From Leucaena leucocephala (Eukaryota; Streptophyta; Magnoliopsida; Fabales; Fabaceae), in assembly GCA_037074615.1 (NCBI GenBank), contig CM073519.1, positions 24,077,001-24,141,000 of the forward strand: 64,000 bases of DNA. Direction: 5' to 3'. The notes beneath the pieces were generated by a model. It was given only the letters and a program-made list of their open reading frames with translations, ran no database searches and was not told where the DNA came from. This document shows positions 12,101-24,214 of this stretch, in pieces. Position numbers and translations under genes: made by a program. Position 1 is the first letter of the stretch. Every line of letters starts with the position of its first letter.

Positions 12101-15100
12101 TAACTTTTAGAAATTACCACTTTTGGCCCAAATCTTGTTTATACTTTAACTTTTGGCCTTTAACCTTTTATACTTTGTGTTTAGGTCCTTCTCCTTCAAT
12201 ACTCCTCTAACCTCTATAATTTCTTCTGATCTTCATCATGATCCTTTCTAAACCTCTTTCCACTATCAGTATTATATGTCATATCCTCAATTTTCTGACC
12301 TGATGTACTTGTACAGTTTATCTGCAATAGATATAAGATTCTTGGAATAAACTGTATCAGATTGCAAAAAGAAATGGAAGGATTAATAACTAAGGAAAGA
12401 ATAGGGACCAAAATGCAAATTGAAAAGTTTGAAGACAAAAAATTGAAGTAGAAATAAAAGGAGGGACCTAAATGCAATTAATGGAAAGTTCATGGACTAA
12501 AGTGCAATTATTCAAAAGTTAAGGGACCTAAATGTAAATATGGAAAAGTTGAGCCAAAACAGGCTAAAAATGCCCGGAATCAGATCAGACGCAAATTTTA
12601 CCAGTATATAGACAAAAATATTCCGGTCAGTTTAACGCAACACAGAATTTTGATTTGAGGTCCCGATTAATTGATATAAATTCCTGAAGTCAGAAGGAAT
12701 TATTGCAGTATTTTTGAGATCTCATAATTAGATGAGACTTTATAGAAAATTCATATATTTAATATATGAATTTATAAAATTGACAGAATCAGAAAAGGAA
12801 TCCTGTAGAAGCCATACGGGATTTTACAGTGAAATAAAATACCCGATAAATATGATCGGGAGAGTTGTACAGTGAATTGGGCCATAAAGGCAATATAAGC
12901 AATAAGCCCATAATAAGGCCCAAATGACACCATCATGAGCCCATTAAGATGACTGGACAGTTATATGGGCCACAGGCCAGAGCAGTCCAGGAAAAGTACA
13001 AAATTATGAAAATGCCCCTGGATGCCTATACTGTACTAGTGATGGATGGAGGTCATTTTGATCAGTATGGATAGGCCAAAAATGTGGGACATAGTATAAA
13101 TATGATTATATAGAGTCAATATATGCCCTGAGGCAGTGTAAAGAGGTGTGAAATGATGATTTTGCCCTTAGGGTTAGTACAGCACAGGAAAGGACACTAA
13201 GAGTATTTTGGTTATTTTTTTAAGGAATAGATGGCAGATAAATATTCAATATATCATTTTCAATGATATGAGAAGCCTAAATATTGATTTCCAGGACATA
13301 ATACATATCCTGATATATTATAAAAAAATGCATAACAGAAAACAGTTCGGTTGTTGTGAAACTGCTCCGATCGGTACCGGATTGGATTGAAATTTTTCCA
13401 GAACCTTCTTGACATGGGCAGCACGCCACCTAACCCTCTTAGGTGTCCCATGAGCTGTCCCACATGATGTCATAATTGTTCTTTTATGAAAAAGTTAAAT
13501 CCAAGATTAAATGTGAGCCTTTAGATCAAATAGTAATCAAATCAATCTTGGCTATCCATTTCAACCCAAATTTCTCTATAAATACCCCCCTATTCAGATC
13601 ACTTCGGCATGCATGGTGAACCATAGGGAAACTATTGCAAAATTTCCATTCAACCAAGAAAGAAGCAACCAAAGTGAAGTAACAAGCAAGGTAATCATCT
13701 CCCTTGATCTTGAGCTTTGTTCTAGTAGGTTAGCTCATGGTTTTAAGGGGTTTTCATGCTATATTTCCCTTATGGTTACTGCTGGAAGTGCTGCTCATAT
13801 GTGGTTAAAATATGAGTTTTATGTTATGGATAGTTTAGACAAGCTTAAACAAGCTAGAATCAAGTGGTATAAGCTTGTGAATTCAAGTATGTTTGGATTT
13901 AGGGTTTTGTGTTCTTGCTGGTACTGTACGTAGTACTGTTCATATGATGGAATTTCATGATTTTGATTCTTCCAATGAGTTTAAAATGGAAAGTTGTGTG
14001 GGGATAAAGTAGGAGAACAAGTATTGGAAGCATTGGAATCAAAATGAGAATTTTTGGAAAACAAGAGCATGCATTTCGGTTTGGCACTGTAGCAATTGGT
14101 ATGTTTTGATTTTGGAAATTCTGATTTCATATTTGGATTCTAAATGAAAAATTATGTGGAAATGAACCATGAGAATTTATTTTGGAAAGGTGGAAGTAGG
14201 AAACATAAATTAGAGAAAGAAAGGGAGCTAGTGAAAACCTAGTCTTGGATTTGGTTTTAAGTTGAGTTGTAACTTGATATTATGTTGTAATGGCTAGGTT
14301 TTGACATTTGTGAAGGAAGGAAAGCACTTCAAGAAGGTCTTGACCAAGATAGCTAAGAGGTAGCAAGGATACCTAACTATAACTCATGTTTGTTTAATTG
14401 TTTTGCTTGCTTGTTGATTATGGTGTTTGGTTGAGCTTGAGCTTATGTCATCATGTTATGATGAAGTATGAATGATTGCAACTCCTTGCAAGTTATGATA
14501 TGACAATATGCATGTTAGAGTTTGCTTATGTACCATTATGAAGTAGCTCCCATCTCATGATAACATGTTAAGCATACAATTATCCATGCATGATATTATA
14601 GTTTGTGTAACTTGCTATTGGGATTTCCATGAAATCTCATTCCTTCCACATGCATAACTATGTTTTAGGTGCTGGATCTTTTCAAGGGAGGAGAATAAAT
14701 GTTGATGAATAAGTTTGTATAATAAGCTACATGACTTACATGACATTATGGGATGATATGCTAGTATGCATGGTGTATGTTTCTCTAGTCCTGTTTTGAG
14801 GCCGTGGTGATTTGACAATGTTTTTGGCATCTAAATCAACGATTTTTAATATGAAACTTGGCCTGATTAAAGTTAAGACACAGAGGTTTAAATGAACACC
14901 AAGAACGCCTCATTTGGATAAGTATCTGAATTGTTATGAGTTTCCAAAGTTGGAAGTAAGATCTGGAATTGAGTAAAACGAGTTCTGAGAGGCAGTGACG
15001 GTTACACAAAGATTTCATATACCAAATGAATGCGTTTTTCTACAAAATTTTATGATCTTAAAGATAACATCTAAAGCTTCCAATCCATAGGTAACACAGT

Positions 15101-15406
15101 TCATTTGGATAAGTAACCAAAGAGAAATGAATTTTTGAAGTTAAGTAAAGAAACTGGAACTTCCAGATTTTACCAAATGAACAGTGATTTTCAACAATTA
15201 AACTGATTTCATTGGGACAAGAAAACCTCAGTTTCATATTTTTCCCTCAAAGATATGTGAACAGTACCCGAGAGCAAATCTTTTGGAAATGGATGTTTTC
15301 AAAGCAAATGATCATGTAATTGGTTCCAATCACTTCTAATCAAGTATAATTGAGGTTAAAAGTAAGGATATGACATTATACATATAGGAAAAATTAGGAT
15401 ATGACA
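9169..15406 (-). mobile_element. Middle solo LTR of the nest (antisense), TSD AAATA
   Basis: It starts TGTCACATCCTTACTTTTAA and its last bases, ggatatgaca, end at 15,406. Flanks are AAATA at 9,164-9,168 and 15,407-15,411. Its body runs from 9,169 to 12,276; the terminal piece (15,381-15,406, catatag...aggatatgaca) was displaced by a further insertion. Net length is about 3.1 kb. The TATA position near 11,008 has decayed to ttatatat. This subfamily has 'cttttaacc' near the plus-strand start instead of 'cttttatacgtc'. Confidence 0.85.
12277..15375 (+). mobile_element. Innermost solo LTR of the nest (sense), TSD TTATA
   Basis: The 3,099-bp unit starts TGTCATATCC and ends aaggatatgaca. It is flanked by TTATA at 12,272-12,276 and 15,376-15,380. 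It inserted about 30 bp from the end of the middle LTR and in the opposite orientation, so the two form an inverted repeat with arms of about 3.1 kb. Their sequences correspond closely along the length (for example 10,340-10,520 against 14,070-14,240). A TATA box is intact at 13,577-13,584. Confidence 0.87.
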
Positions 15407-18161
15407 AAATACTTAGTCAATTAATATAGTTTAATTGTCAAATATTATTGTTCATTTAGTAAAAAATTCCAAAGGCAGATTTTGGTCCCTTTGGAAAATT
15501 TGTTCTCTTTGTACAAACATCGAAATAAGGTGTTTTGGGTGTTGAAACAAAGCTTGACATGTTAACTAAATGTCTGTAAAATTTCATACATTTATCTCAT
15601 CATTTATTATTCTTCATTACATCATACCATCACTACTTATATTGGTCATATAGCAACATTTTATATAATAATTCTTCACATAACATTTATACTATCCAAT
15701 TCCTAGCTTCTGTTCATGCTTCTTCATCCTCTTTCATCATTTATAAACCTATTGGGATTGGGATTACATGGAAGGGGTGAGATTTCTGGGGAAATCTCAG
15801 TAGCAAATGGTACTAAATAATGCATGCATTAATGTAAATACTTGTGCTTACTTGTGAAAGTGTTAACATTGAGTAATGTACATGCTTCCATGTAACATAT
15901 AAAATACAATTGATCAAAGTAATAATAGAAAAAGAGCTTCAAACATAAATGCATATGCAACACAATTCAACATAGACATAGCATAACCAAGCATACATTC
16001 AATACATGCAAGTTTATGATAAGTTTACTACCTCATATACTTGACTTTCTTTCACTTTATCTTGCCTCTTTCTTCTCACTTCTCTTTGATCTTTACTAAT
16101 TGACTTAGCCATTGAACCAATTGATGTCTTAACTTTACCCTACACAATCCCACCTTTTGAATCCATTTATGATCTTAGAATCATGAAATTCCAACTCCTA
16201 TGCACTATTTTGGACAGATTTGAAAAACATGAATAATTCTTCTAAAAATTCTCATATTGATTCCAATGCTTCCCATACTTATTTCTCTACTTTATCCCAC
16301 ACAACTTTTCATTTTAAAACCATTGGAAACATCGAAATCATGAAATTCCAATCACTATTCATATGAGTGAAAAATAATAGAGAAGAACTTCAAAACTACA
16401 ACTTGGAATTCCAATGCTTTCAAGGTTTAAAACCTTTCTAATCCTAAACAAAATCATCATATGAATTCAATGGAAGCATTAGATTATTGAAATTCCATAT
16501 CCTTATATCATGAATAGTGCAAACCAAAATATATCTTCAATGGCAAAGTCAAGAATTTCAACTTGATTCAACAACCAATCACCTAACTAGCTTGTTTAAA
16601 CTTCAATCACATTTCTCTAACTTTAATTTCTCCTTTCTCCTTTCATCTAAGGTTTTGGACAGCATATACACGTTAGAGAAAACTCAAGTTTCTTCCATGA
16701 AAACCCTTAGTTCAAGCCCCCAAATAAAAGGAAAACAAGCTAGGATAGATCACTTACCTTAATCTCTAGCTAGCTTAAACTTTGGTACCTTGAATCTTCT
16801 TTTTCTTGGCTTGACTCTTCATTTATGCAGCACCTCCCCAAGGGTTCCAACGGACACGATTTTGTGCATAAAAAATGGCTATTTTTAGAAAAATTCAATG
16901 GAAAATAAATGGCCAAGATCACTTTGTGCAGTATTTGATCTAATGGCTCATATTTGATCTTGGATTAACTTGCCCTAAAAGCCAATGAGATGACAATATC
17001 CATGACATCATCAAAGGATACCTCAAAGCCCAAGTGATGAAATTACAAAGGGAGGAAGCATCTAGAAAAATTCTAGTCCAATCCGATACCGATTCAGTCT
17101 TATTTCCTAAAAATCAGATTGTTTTATGAATCTAATTTTACTAAGATTCCATAATATGCTTTCTGACCTTCAATCCAGTATCTGGATTCTTCCTATCATT
17201 GACATTCTTATACTGGGTATAAACTTAATTACAGATCCCTTGGTAGATTACCAAAACACCCCTTAGTTCTTCTTTATTTACTTTAATACCTCAAGGGCAT
17301 TATCATCTTTTCACACATCATCAAAGTATTCCCTGACCTTAATCAACTATTCTAGAAACTCTCCTTGATTGTCTAACCTTAGTCAAATGACCAAAATACC
17401 CTTCGTCTAACTCTTACTCAATGACACAACACAATGGCATACTGAGTGGCATTTTCATAATTTTATATTTTTCTGAGTCTTTATTAGCCCTGACACACAT
17501 ACTTATCTGAAAAATATTACTGAGCCTATAAGATGCCATTTTGGGCCCTCTACATGGTCCACTACCTTTATGGGCTAAACTCTCGAGAAATTCCCCTGAA
17601 ACATATTTATCAGGTGTTTTAATCCACTGTAAATTCTATAATAAATTTTACAAAACTCTTTTTTGAGCTATGTCAGCTTCATAAATTCTTATATTAATTA
17701 TATAAATTTAGTGCCAAATTTCATCTAATTATGAGGTCCAGAGGATATTGTATTACTTTCCTTTTATTCAGAAATTAATATAAATTTTTTGGGACCTCAA
17801 ATCAAAATTTTGTATTGCGTCAAACTGATTAGAATAATTTTCTCTATTTACAGGAAAATTTGGGACTAATCTAATTCTAGACATTTTTTGGCTCAACTTT
17901 CAGTAATTACTATTTTACCCTTGAACTTTTAAAAATTACACTTTAGGCCCTCAACTTTTCATAATTACACTTAATGGCTCAAAGCTTTTATCTACTTCAC
18001 ACGTTGCACCATAGAACTTTTAAACTTTTCATTTTAGTCCCTAATCTTTATACCTTTGTCTAATCATTATTTTCCTTTCTATTTATCATCACAATAATTT
18101 CTAAACCTCTTTCCTCTATGAATATTTTACAGATATGGATAAATTAGGATGTGACAAAAGA

Positions 18162-19047
18162 ATCCTAACAATGAGAGGTTAGAGAGCTAAACATTTACAT
18201 CCCTATAGAGAATCTATTGCGCTCATACATTTAAGGTTAATTTCATTGAGTAGTTAATTACTTGGCATTGCTCATGTTATCATTTTTGCATTCCTAAAAG
18301 ATGATTGATTAATTGTCTCAATGGTTCACTGTTGATTATGTTGTTCTCTCGATTTTGCCAATGTTGGCTTAGGTGTGATTCATTTCTTTGTCCAAGAGTA
18401 CAAAAATTCAATTGTCAGGGAATTGATAAGATACAAATTGTATATAGTTTCTTTGACATTTTTAAGGGTTTGGGCACTTTTACCATTCATTTTGTGCCTC
18501 TAATTATGCTTTTATGGTAATACATGATTGTACATGGCAATATGCTTATTAAAGGGTAAAATGGTCAATTAACTTTTCCAAACTGCATATATTTTATTCT
18601 TTAATTAGCTTGGCTTTTACAATGAGTTTTTATTTTGATTTGTAGGGGTCTTAGATGAGACCAAAAGTGGAGCAGAGAAGAAACCACAAGAAAAAGAGGA
18701 CTTGAATCGAGAAAGCCAGCTTCTGTTAAGTTTAGTCGTGACCTCAATGTCCACTGGTCATGACCTATGTTTCTTACAGGAGGTTCTTTGTGTTCTCAGG
18801 TTGCGACCTAAATATGGATTTGGTCAAGACCATAATAGATAGTTAGTGAAGCTGTACATTTTTATTTAGGTCACTATGCAATTAAGGCAAGGGTCAACAT
18901 CCAAACTGGGGGCTGGATATTTTGCCAGATTTGGCCATATGGAAGCTACTCTCATCCTCTCAATTCCTCTTAACAACCTTCAATCAAATGTTCCATTTTT
19001 CTCTATCTTTTCACAAATTTCTCTATTTCTACACCGATTAATCTATC
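18162..19047 (+). mobile_element. Athila/Tat-like 3' internal end and start of right LTR
   Basis: The Athila-like element resumes after the right AAAGA duplication. The exact start of the right LTR cannot be fixed because the corresponding part of the left LTR lies outside the window. GTCGTGACC-like motifs occur at 18,735-18,830. There is no coding sequence. Confidence 0.5.
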
Positions 19048-19941
19048 TCTACCACCTTTCTGTTCACATTTCCATCATCTTTTTCTTCACATCTCATTGG
19101 ACCAACTTTGGAAAGCGAGTACATCATAGTAGGAGCTATGAGAGGCTAGATTTTTAGCCTCTTGGTGATAGATAACATAGCTTGAGGTGACAGCCTACAA
19201 TAGGGAGTTATTTCATCTTAATCTATACTTAATGCATGTTTTAGGATTTCTAGATTTAGGGATTTCATAATATGTGTGAGGATTGAATATCGATTGATTA
19301 TTCTCATATTAGATACTTTTAATTGATTTAGATTATGTGATTATCGATTTGCATATATATATTCTAGTTTGATTTATAGTTAGTTGTTGATTATTAATGA
19401 TGGTTAGTAATTATTCAATTGATTAAAGTCTTTATCTATTGATTGGTAGTTAATAGAGGGTTTTTGTATTATCCAATTCAATCTACACACTAAGTGGTTT
19501 TGAAGAATGCATTAAAGGATTTTAATTTAGCTTTGATAAAAGTGAGTTTGAACTTAGTAATAAACTAGATTGATTGATTGAGGTTTTATATAAAACACAG
19601 TGATTTCATAACTCTCAGTCCAAATCAAGAGCGAGGATAACTATGTTTTAATCATCAAGTCTTTCCTATCATATTTCTTTTATAATCCAAACCATTTTCA
19701 CACTAATAAAAAATACAAAAATACTTACTTTTACTGTACTTTTATTTATATTGCACCAATGTTTGAACCAAGCCCAGAACCCATACTTTTACTTAGGTTT
19801 TCAATGCTATTGTTCACCAATTGTTAGGATTCCATTTGAAAGGCTCCTTGAGAAGAACGATAGGGTTCCTACCTTATACTACATTATTAGGTTCAATCTT
19901 TATTTTGGAAGCTGGGGTCGCGACAATCTTGAGACTTTTCA
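19048..19941 (+). mobile_element. Right LTR (3' part) of the Athila/Tat-like element
   Basis: It is collinear with 1-922 and ends at the same 'gagacttttca'. It is followed by 'atgatctaaatg' and not by a primer site, as expected for a 3' LTR against flanking DNA. The Athila-like insertion would therefore have a 5-bp target duplicate near atgat at 19,942; its left partner is outside the window. Confidence 0.75.
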
Positions 19942-20244
19942 ATGATCTAAATGCAATATCTTTACAATTGTCTACTGTTCTTATGCATATAATTCCTTTT
20001 GATAGAGTTATAACACTACCACCCTCTTGTAGTTGTTGTAGCTTTACCATAAGAAATGGCCTTGAGTACTATATTCACAAGCATGTAGAAATATCTGAGT
20101 AACCCCAATCATATTGTAAACAATTATCCTACTTACTAAGACTGTCTGTCATCCTAGGTATTTTCATATTGATATCCTATCTTAAGTTTCATTATTAGCT
20201 TTATATCCTAACATAAACTCTAATGCCTTAGAGGTTTAACTAAG
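19942..20244 (-). mobile_element. LARD-like internal region (host of the Athila-like insertion), non-coding
   Basis: This is non-coding AT-rich sequence between the Athila-like 3' LTR and a solo LTR. By continuity across that solo LTR it belongs to the same minus-strand internal region as 22,875-24,197. I see no gag, protease, RT or integrase motif in any frame. Confidence 0.5.
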
Positions 20245-20249
20245 TCTAC

Positions 20250-22869
20250 TATAATATCCTCACTTTTCATACGTCTTAGGGACCAAACAGTAGCATCTGG
20301 AACCACTTCCAAGGCTGTTGAAATCAAATTACTCAATCTGGAATTTTACTCTAGCGAGTACTGTTCACTGCACGAATTCCAGAGAAGTGACCTGACTTCG
20401 AAAAATCATAACTAATTCTATAAAAATTGGAATGGAGTGGTTCAAATTGCTACATGAAGCTAACATAATACTCTTTCAGGGAAAAATGACTCGTTGACCA
20501 CGTCTTGACCAGGTCAACGTCAGTCAACGTCCGTAATTCACTGTTCATCCAGCGTCCTGTCCCTGATTCCAGCATTCTGGTCCCAACTTTGAAAAATCAT
20601 ATCTTTATGTGTAGACATCCAAATGATACGTTCTATATATCAAATCGAAGCTTGGCATGTCTACTATTTACTGGTAAAATACCATACATTTATTAAATCA
20701 TTTACTATTTATAATTACAGCTCAAATGTCACTGCCTCCATCACGAGTTACTGTTCATAGTGATAATTTCCAGCAATTATACATACATGAATCACATATC
20801 AATCATGCTAAGTAATTAATATCTCTTCATGCATCTTTATCTCCTCCATCTTGAGAAGACCTGCTGTAATTGGATTGATATGGAAGGGTGAGATTTCTGG
20901 GGAAATCTCAGTAGCAAACAGCACTAAACAATGTATGCATTAATGTGAATACTTGTGCTTGCTTGTGAAAGTGTTAGCATTATGTCATGTGCATGCTTCC
21001 ATGTTACATATGAAATACAATTAGCCAAAGTAATCATAGGAACAGAGCTTCATACATAGGCACATATTCAACACAATTCAACAAAGCCATAGCACATCAA
21101 GCATAACATTCAATGCATACAAGTTTAGGATTAGTTTACTACCTGACATGTAGCTTTTCCTTCTAGCTCTTAGCCTTTGCCCTAAGGTTCATTCTTTCCA
21201 TAGGTTAGAGCCTATACATAGCATAATAATATCTTCATTATTATTCTATCAGCATAGCTCTATTTAACTCATACATAGCTCAAGGGTAATATCCTTAATC
21301 TGACATTCCCCTGGCTTTCTCTCTACGTTTAGCTACCTTTATTAATAGAGATATTTCTCTATTCTAACCACTAAGAGAAATCCTATACTTTATTAGAGAA
21401 GGGACTAGATAACTTTATTACCTCATTCCTAAGCTTTGTCCAGTCCCTCAGCTCCTTAGACTGCTCTTGGCTCCACCAGAACTCCTTCCTTCCTTTCCTT
21501 TCTTTCTTTCCTTCTCTCTTTCTCTCTTTCTCTCTTCTTTCTCTTCCTTTTCTTGCTAGATCCGTGGTGTGCCTTGAAATGGGAGGGGAGTGGCCTATTT
21601 ATAGGTGAGAGGAGGTGGAATGAATGGCCCAGATTGATTCACAATGAATGGCTCAGATTGCTTGCTTCCTCAAGAAGCTTTGCCTGCATCATCATGATGA
21701 CATCACCCTCCTTGCTGACTCACCACTCATGACATCATCTAGGACACCTCAAGGGACACCTAAGGGGTATATGTGGCGAAATGTGGGGCCCTTGGGACAC
21801 CTCACCAGCTGAGTCAGCCTTTCCAAAGAGTTCCAGAGTCTTTTCCCTGAATGGACGGCCGAGATCGTGCCACGTGTCCTCTTGCTTTTTCTCCTTTTTC
21901 TATAATCATGCCATGTGTCCTTTGCTTTTCCTCTTTTACTATAACCATGCCATGTGGCACATTGTGGGCCCCATTTATGTCCTCTCATGATTCCAGATCA
22001 CTTTACCCAGTTCTATCTTGGACCGGGTCACTTTACTTTATTGAAAAAGCACTAAAATATTATTTTAATGCCTCTTGGGCCCACTTTACTCTTGGGCTAC
22101 GTTTTTGGGCCTTTAAATATCAACTTGGGTTTCTAACCAAGCCCAAGCACTTTGGTGGCTCGGTTCCCAAGGAAAATCCTTAGTAAATTACCATAATGCC
22201 CTTACTACCTCTTTAGTACTTATAGGGGCACTATTGTCTTTCCATACCTTACCAGAGTATCTCTTGACCCTAGTCAACTATCCAAATACCCTTTCTTGAC
22301 TGTCTAACCTTAGTCTAACGATCATAACGCCCTTCGTCTGACTCTAACTTAATGACACAACACAGTGGCATACCTTCAGTGGCATTTTCGTAATTCTTCA
22401 TTTTTCTCGGTCTTTATTAGCCCTGGCCCATATATTTATCTGAAAATATCATTGGGCCTATAAGGTGCCATTTTGGACCCTCTGTATGATCCCCTATCTT
22501 CATGGGCTCAATTCCCGAGAAATTCCCCCGAAACCTATTTATCGGGTCTTTTGATCCACTGTAAATTCTGTACTAAATTCTACAGAACTCCTTTTTGAGC
22601 TCTGTCAGTTTCAGAAATTCTTATATTAATTATAGGAATTTACTGCCACATTTCATCTGATTCTGAGGTCTAGAGCATACTGTATTAATTTTCCTTTTCT
22701 TTAGAAATTAATTTAAATCTTTCATGACCTCTTATCAGAACTTTGTGTTGCATCACACTGATCAACATAATTTTCTCTATTTACTGAGACCTCTGCTCAA
22801 CAGGGTCTGGTAGCATCCCTTTTTCAGGCTATATACTGGGCTTCTAAGCCTAAAAATTGGGATATGACA
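20250..22869 (-). mobile_element. Solo LTR of long-LTR family (antisense), TSD TCTAC
   Basis: The 2,620-bp unit starts tataatatcc and ends gggatatgaca. It is flanked by perfect TCTAC repeats at 20,245-20,249 and 22,870-22,874. It belongs to the CT-tract subfamily together with the copy at 1,839; the tract lies at 21,485-21,555. The minus-strand TATA box occupies 21,603-21,596 (TATAAATA). Several short frames in it (for example around 21,750-22,180) are not conserved as proteins in other copies and I do not call them genes. Confidence 0.87.
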
Positions 22870-22874
22870 TCTAC

Positions 22875-24197
22875 CTACTCAATCCATACTTCCACTCTCA
22901 CATTGTCTTTCAGATCTTGTTCATTCATCTAGGAGTCTAAAATAACTGCTTCACTTTGCTGCCTTAGCCTTTATAAAGCTGCATTTACTCATCTAGCTTA
23001 GGTTGCCATATTACCATCTTGCTAAAGTATAGACTCAACCCTTAATTACTTAATCTGGCTCTTGGTCATCACTCTTTCTTAAACAAAGGAGTCTCTTCAT
23101 CTTTGTACAGTGGCTGGCTTTCTTTTTTCTAGGCATCATAAACTTCTCTTCTATAACTAGATATTTTACTATCTCTTAACATCTTTTTCTGGCTGGTAAA
23201 TAGACAGTTGTACCTTTCCCTTTTAGAGACATTTCAATGCTTTGGAAATATTTTCCAAGTGATCTATTCAATACTCTGATGCTTGAACATCAAATGTTCC
23301 CTCGAACACATGGCAGTGTTACTTACATCACTATATAATCCAATACTAAATAATTTCTTACTCCTCAATAAACCCTGACTGTTTGTCATTCCCAGTCAAT
23401 TCCTTATCGGACTGTGGCTCCTTCTTGGTTTCTTCCTCAAGACGCTACCAGTTAGCAATAGTTGATGCTATTGCTACCGTGATAGTAGTATCTCCTTATT
23501 CCTAGTGATATTGAGTTATTCTGATTTAGCTTAAAATCTACGACTATTTCTAGCCCATACAGAATAATCTTTATAGGGTCTACCGGGTACTGGTTCTCTA
23601 TTTAATTCTTGGAATCTTCATCATACTATCTGGCTCACCTGTACCTTGTGCCATCCTCTAGTTGATATACTTCAGCATGGTTGATACTCTCATTCTCATC
23701 ATCACAGTCTCTATTCATCGTAACTAGAATACATTCTTGTCGTGACTAAAGTTTTCTGTGTATATTTGTTGCAACTAGAGTATTTGCTCTTCGTGACTTC
23801 TAAGACTTTACCATTCTACTTGGTTTACTAAGAATTCAAACCTCTAACTAATTTAGAGTATAACCAGGCCAAAACCTTATATTCCAGGCTAGAATCTTAT
23901 GCTCTGTACTCATGTCAAGGCCTTTGCTCTATGCTTGGGCCAGTGCTTTGATTATTAGTCCACTCATTCTTGGACTCTACCAATAATTGGAAACACAATC
24001 ACAGACATGCACAATAATCCTCAAACACACATATATTCATACAACAAAACAACATATGTACACATACAAAACATTTAAAAAATACATACCACATATCTCA
24101 TATCATGATTAACATAGTAGCTATACCCATATCTTAAAAAAATATTTACTATTTAAGATTATGGCCTAGAAATTATCCTATCTGAGGCTATAAACTT
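22875..24197 (-). mobile_element. LARD-like internal domain, 5' part, non-coding
   Basis: The minus strand of this block follows the primer site at 24,198-24,210. It is similar along its length to 62,340-63,900, for example 'tagactca(a/g)cccttaattactt' here and the matching block near 62,400. Two copies thus share the same non-coding 5' internal sequence, as in large retrotransposon derivatives. No retroviral-type protein motif is visible. A cluster of CGTGACT/GTAACTAG motifs lies at 23,715-23,810. Confidence 0.6.
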
Positions 24198-24210
24198 TGC
24201 TCTGATACAA
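24198..24210 (-). other. Initiator tRNA-Met primer binding site of the long-LTR family
   Basis: The minus strand reads TTGTATCAGAGCA four bases beyond the LTR end at 24,215. The usual plant initiator-Met primer site is TTGGTATCAGAGC, so one base is missing or changed. It shows that the LTR at 24,215 is a 5' LTR in minus orientation, and it sets the sense of the whole LTR family. Confidence 0.7.
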
Positions 24211-24214
24211 AAAG

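Larger units (their letters stand above)
8917..18156 (-). mobile_element. Outer solo LTR of a three-deep nest (antisense), TSD AAAGA
   Basis: On the plus strand it starts TGAAACATCC at 8,917 and ends ttaggatgtgaca at 18,156, with identical 5-bp flanks AAAGA at 8,912-8,916 and 18,157-18,161. It is interrupted from 9,169 to 15,406 by another element. Subtracting that insert and its duplicated target leaves about 3.0 kb, the normal size of the family. The sequence resumes in register ('accaaata' | insert | 'aaatacttagtcaatt'). Its TATA region near 16,890 is decayed, which fits its being the oldest layer of the nest. Confidence 0.85.

Noticed and set aside
21749..22183. Overlapping frames on both strands in the solo LTR at 20,250-22,869
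   Set aside because: The region is slightly GC-richer, so stops are rarer. The frames are not conserved in the related LTR at 1,839-3,909.
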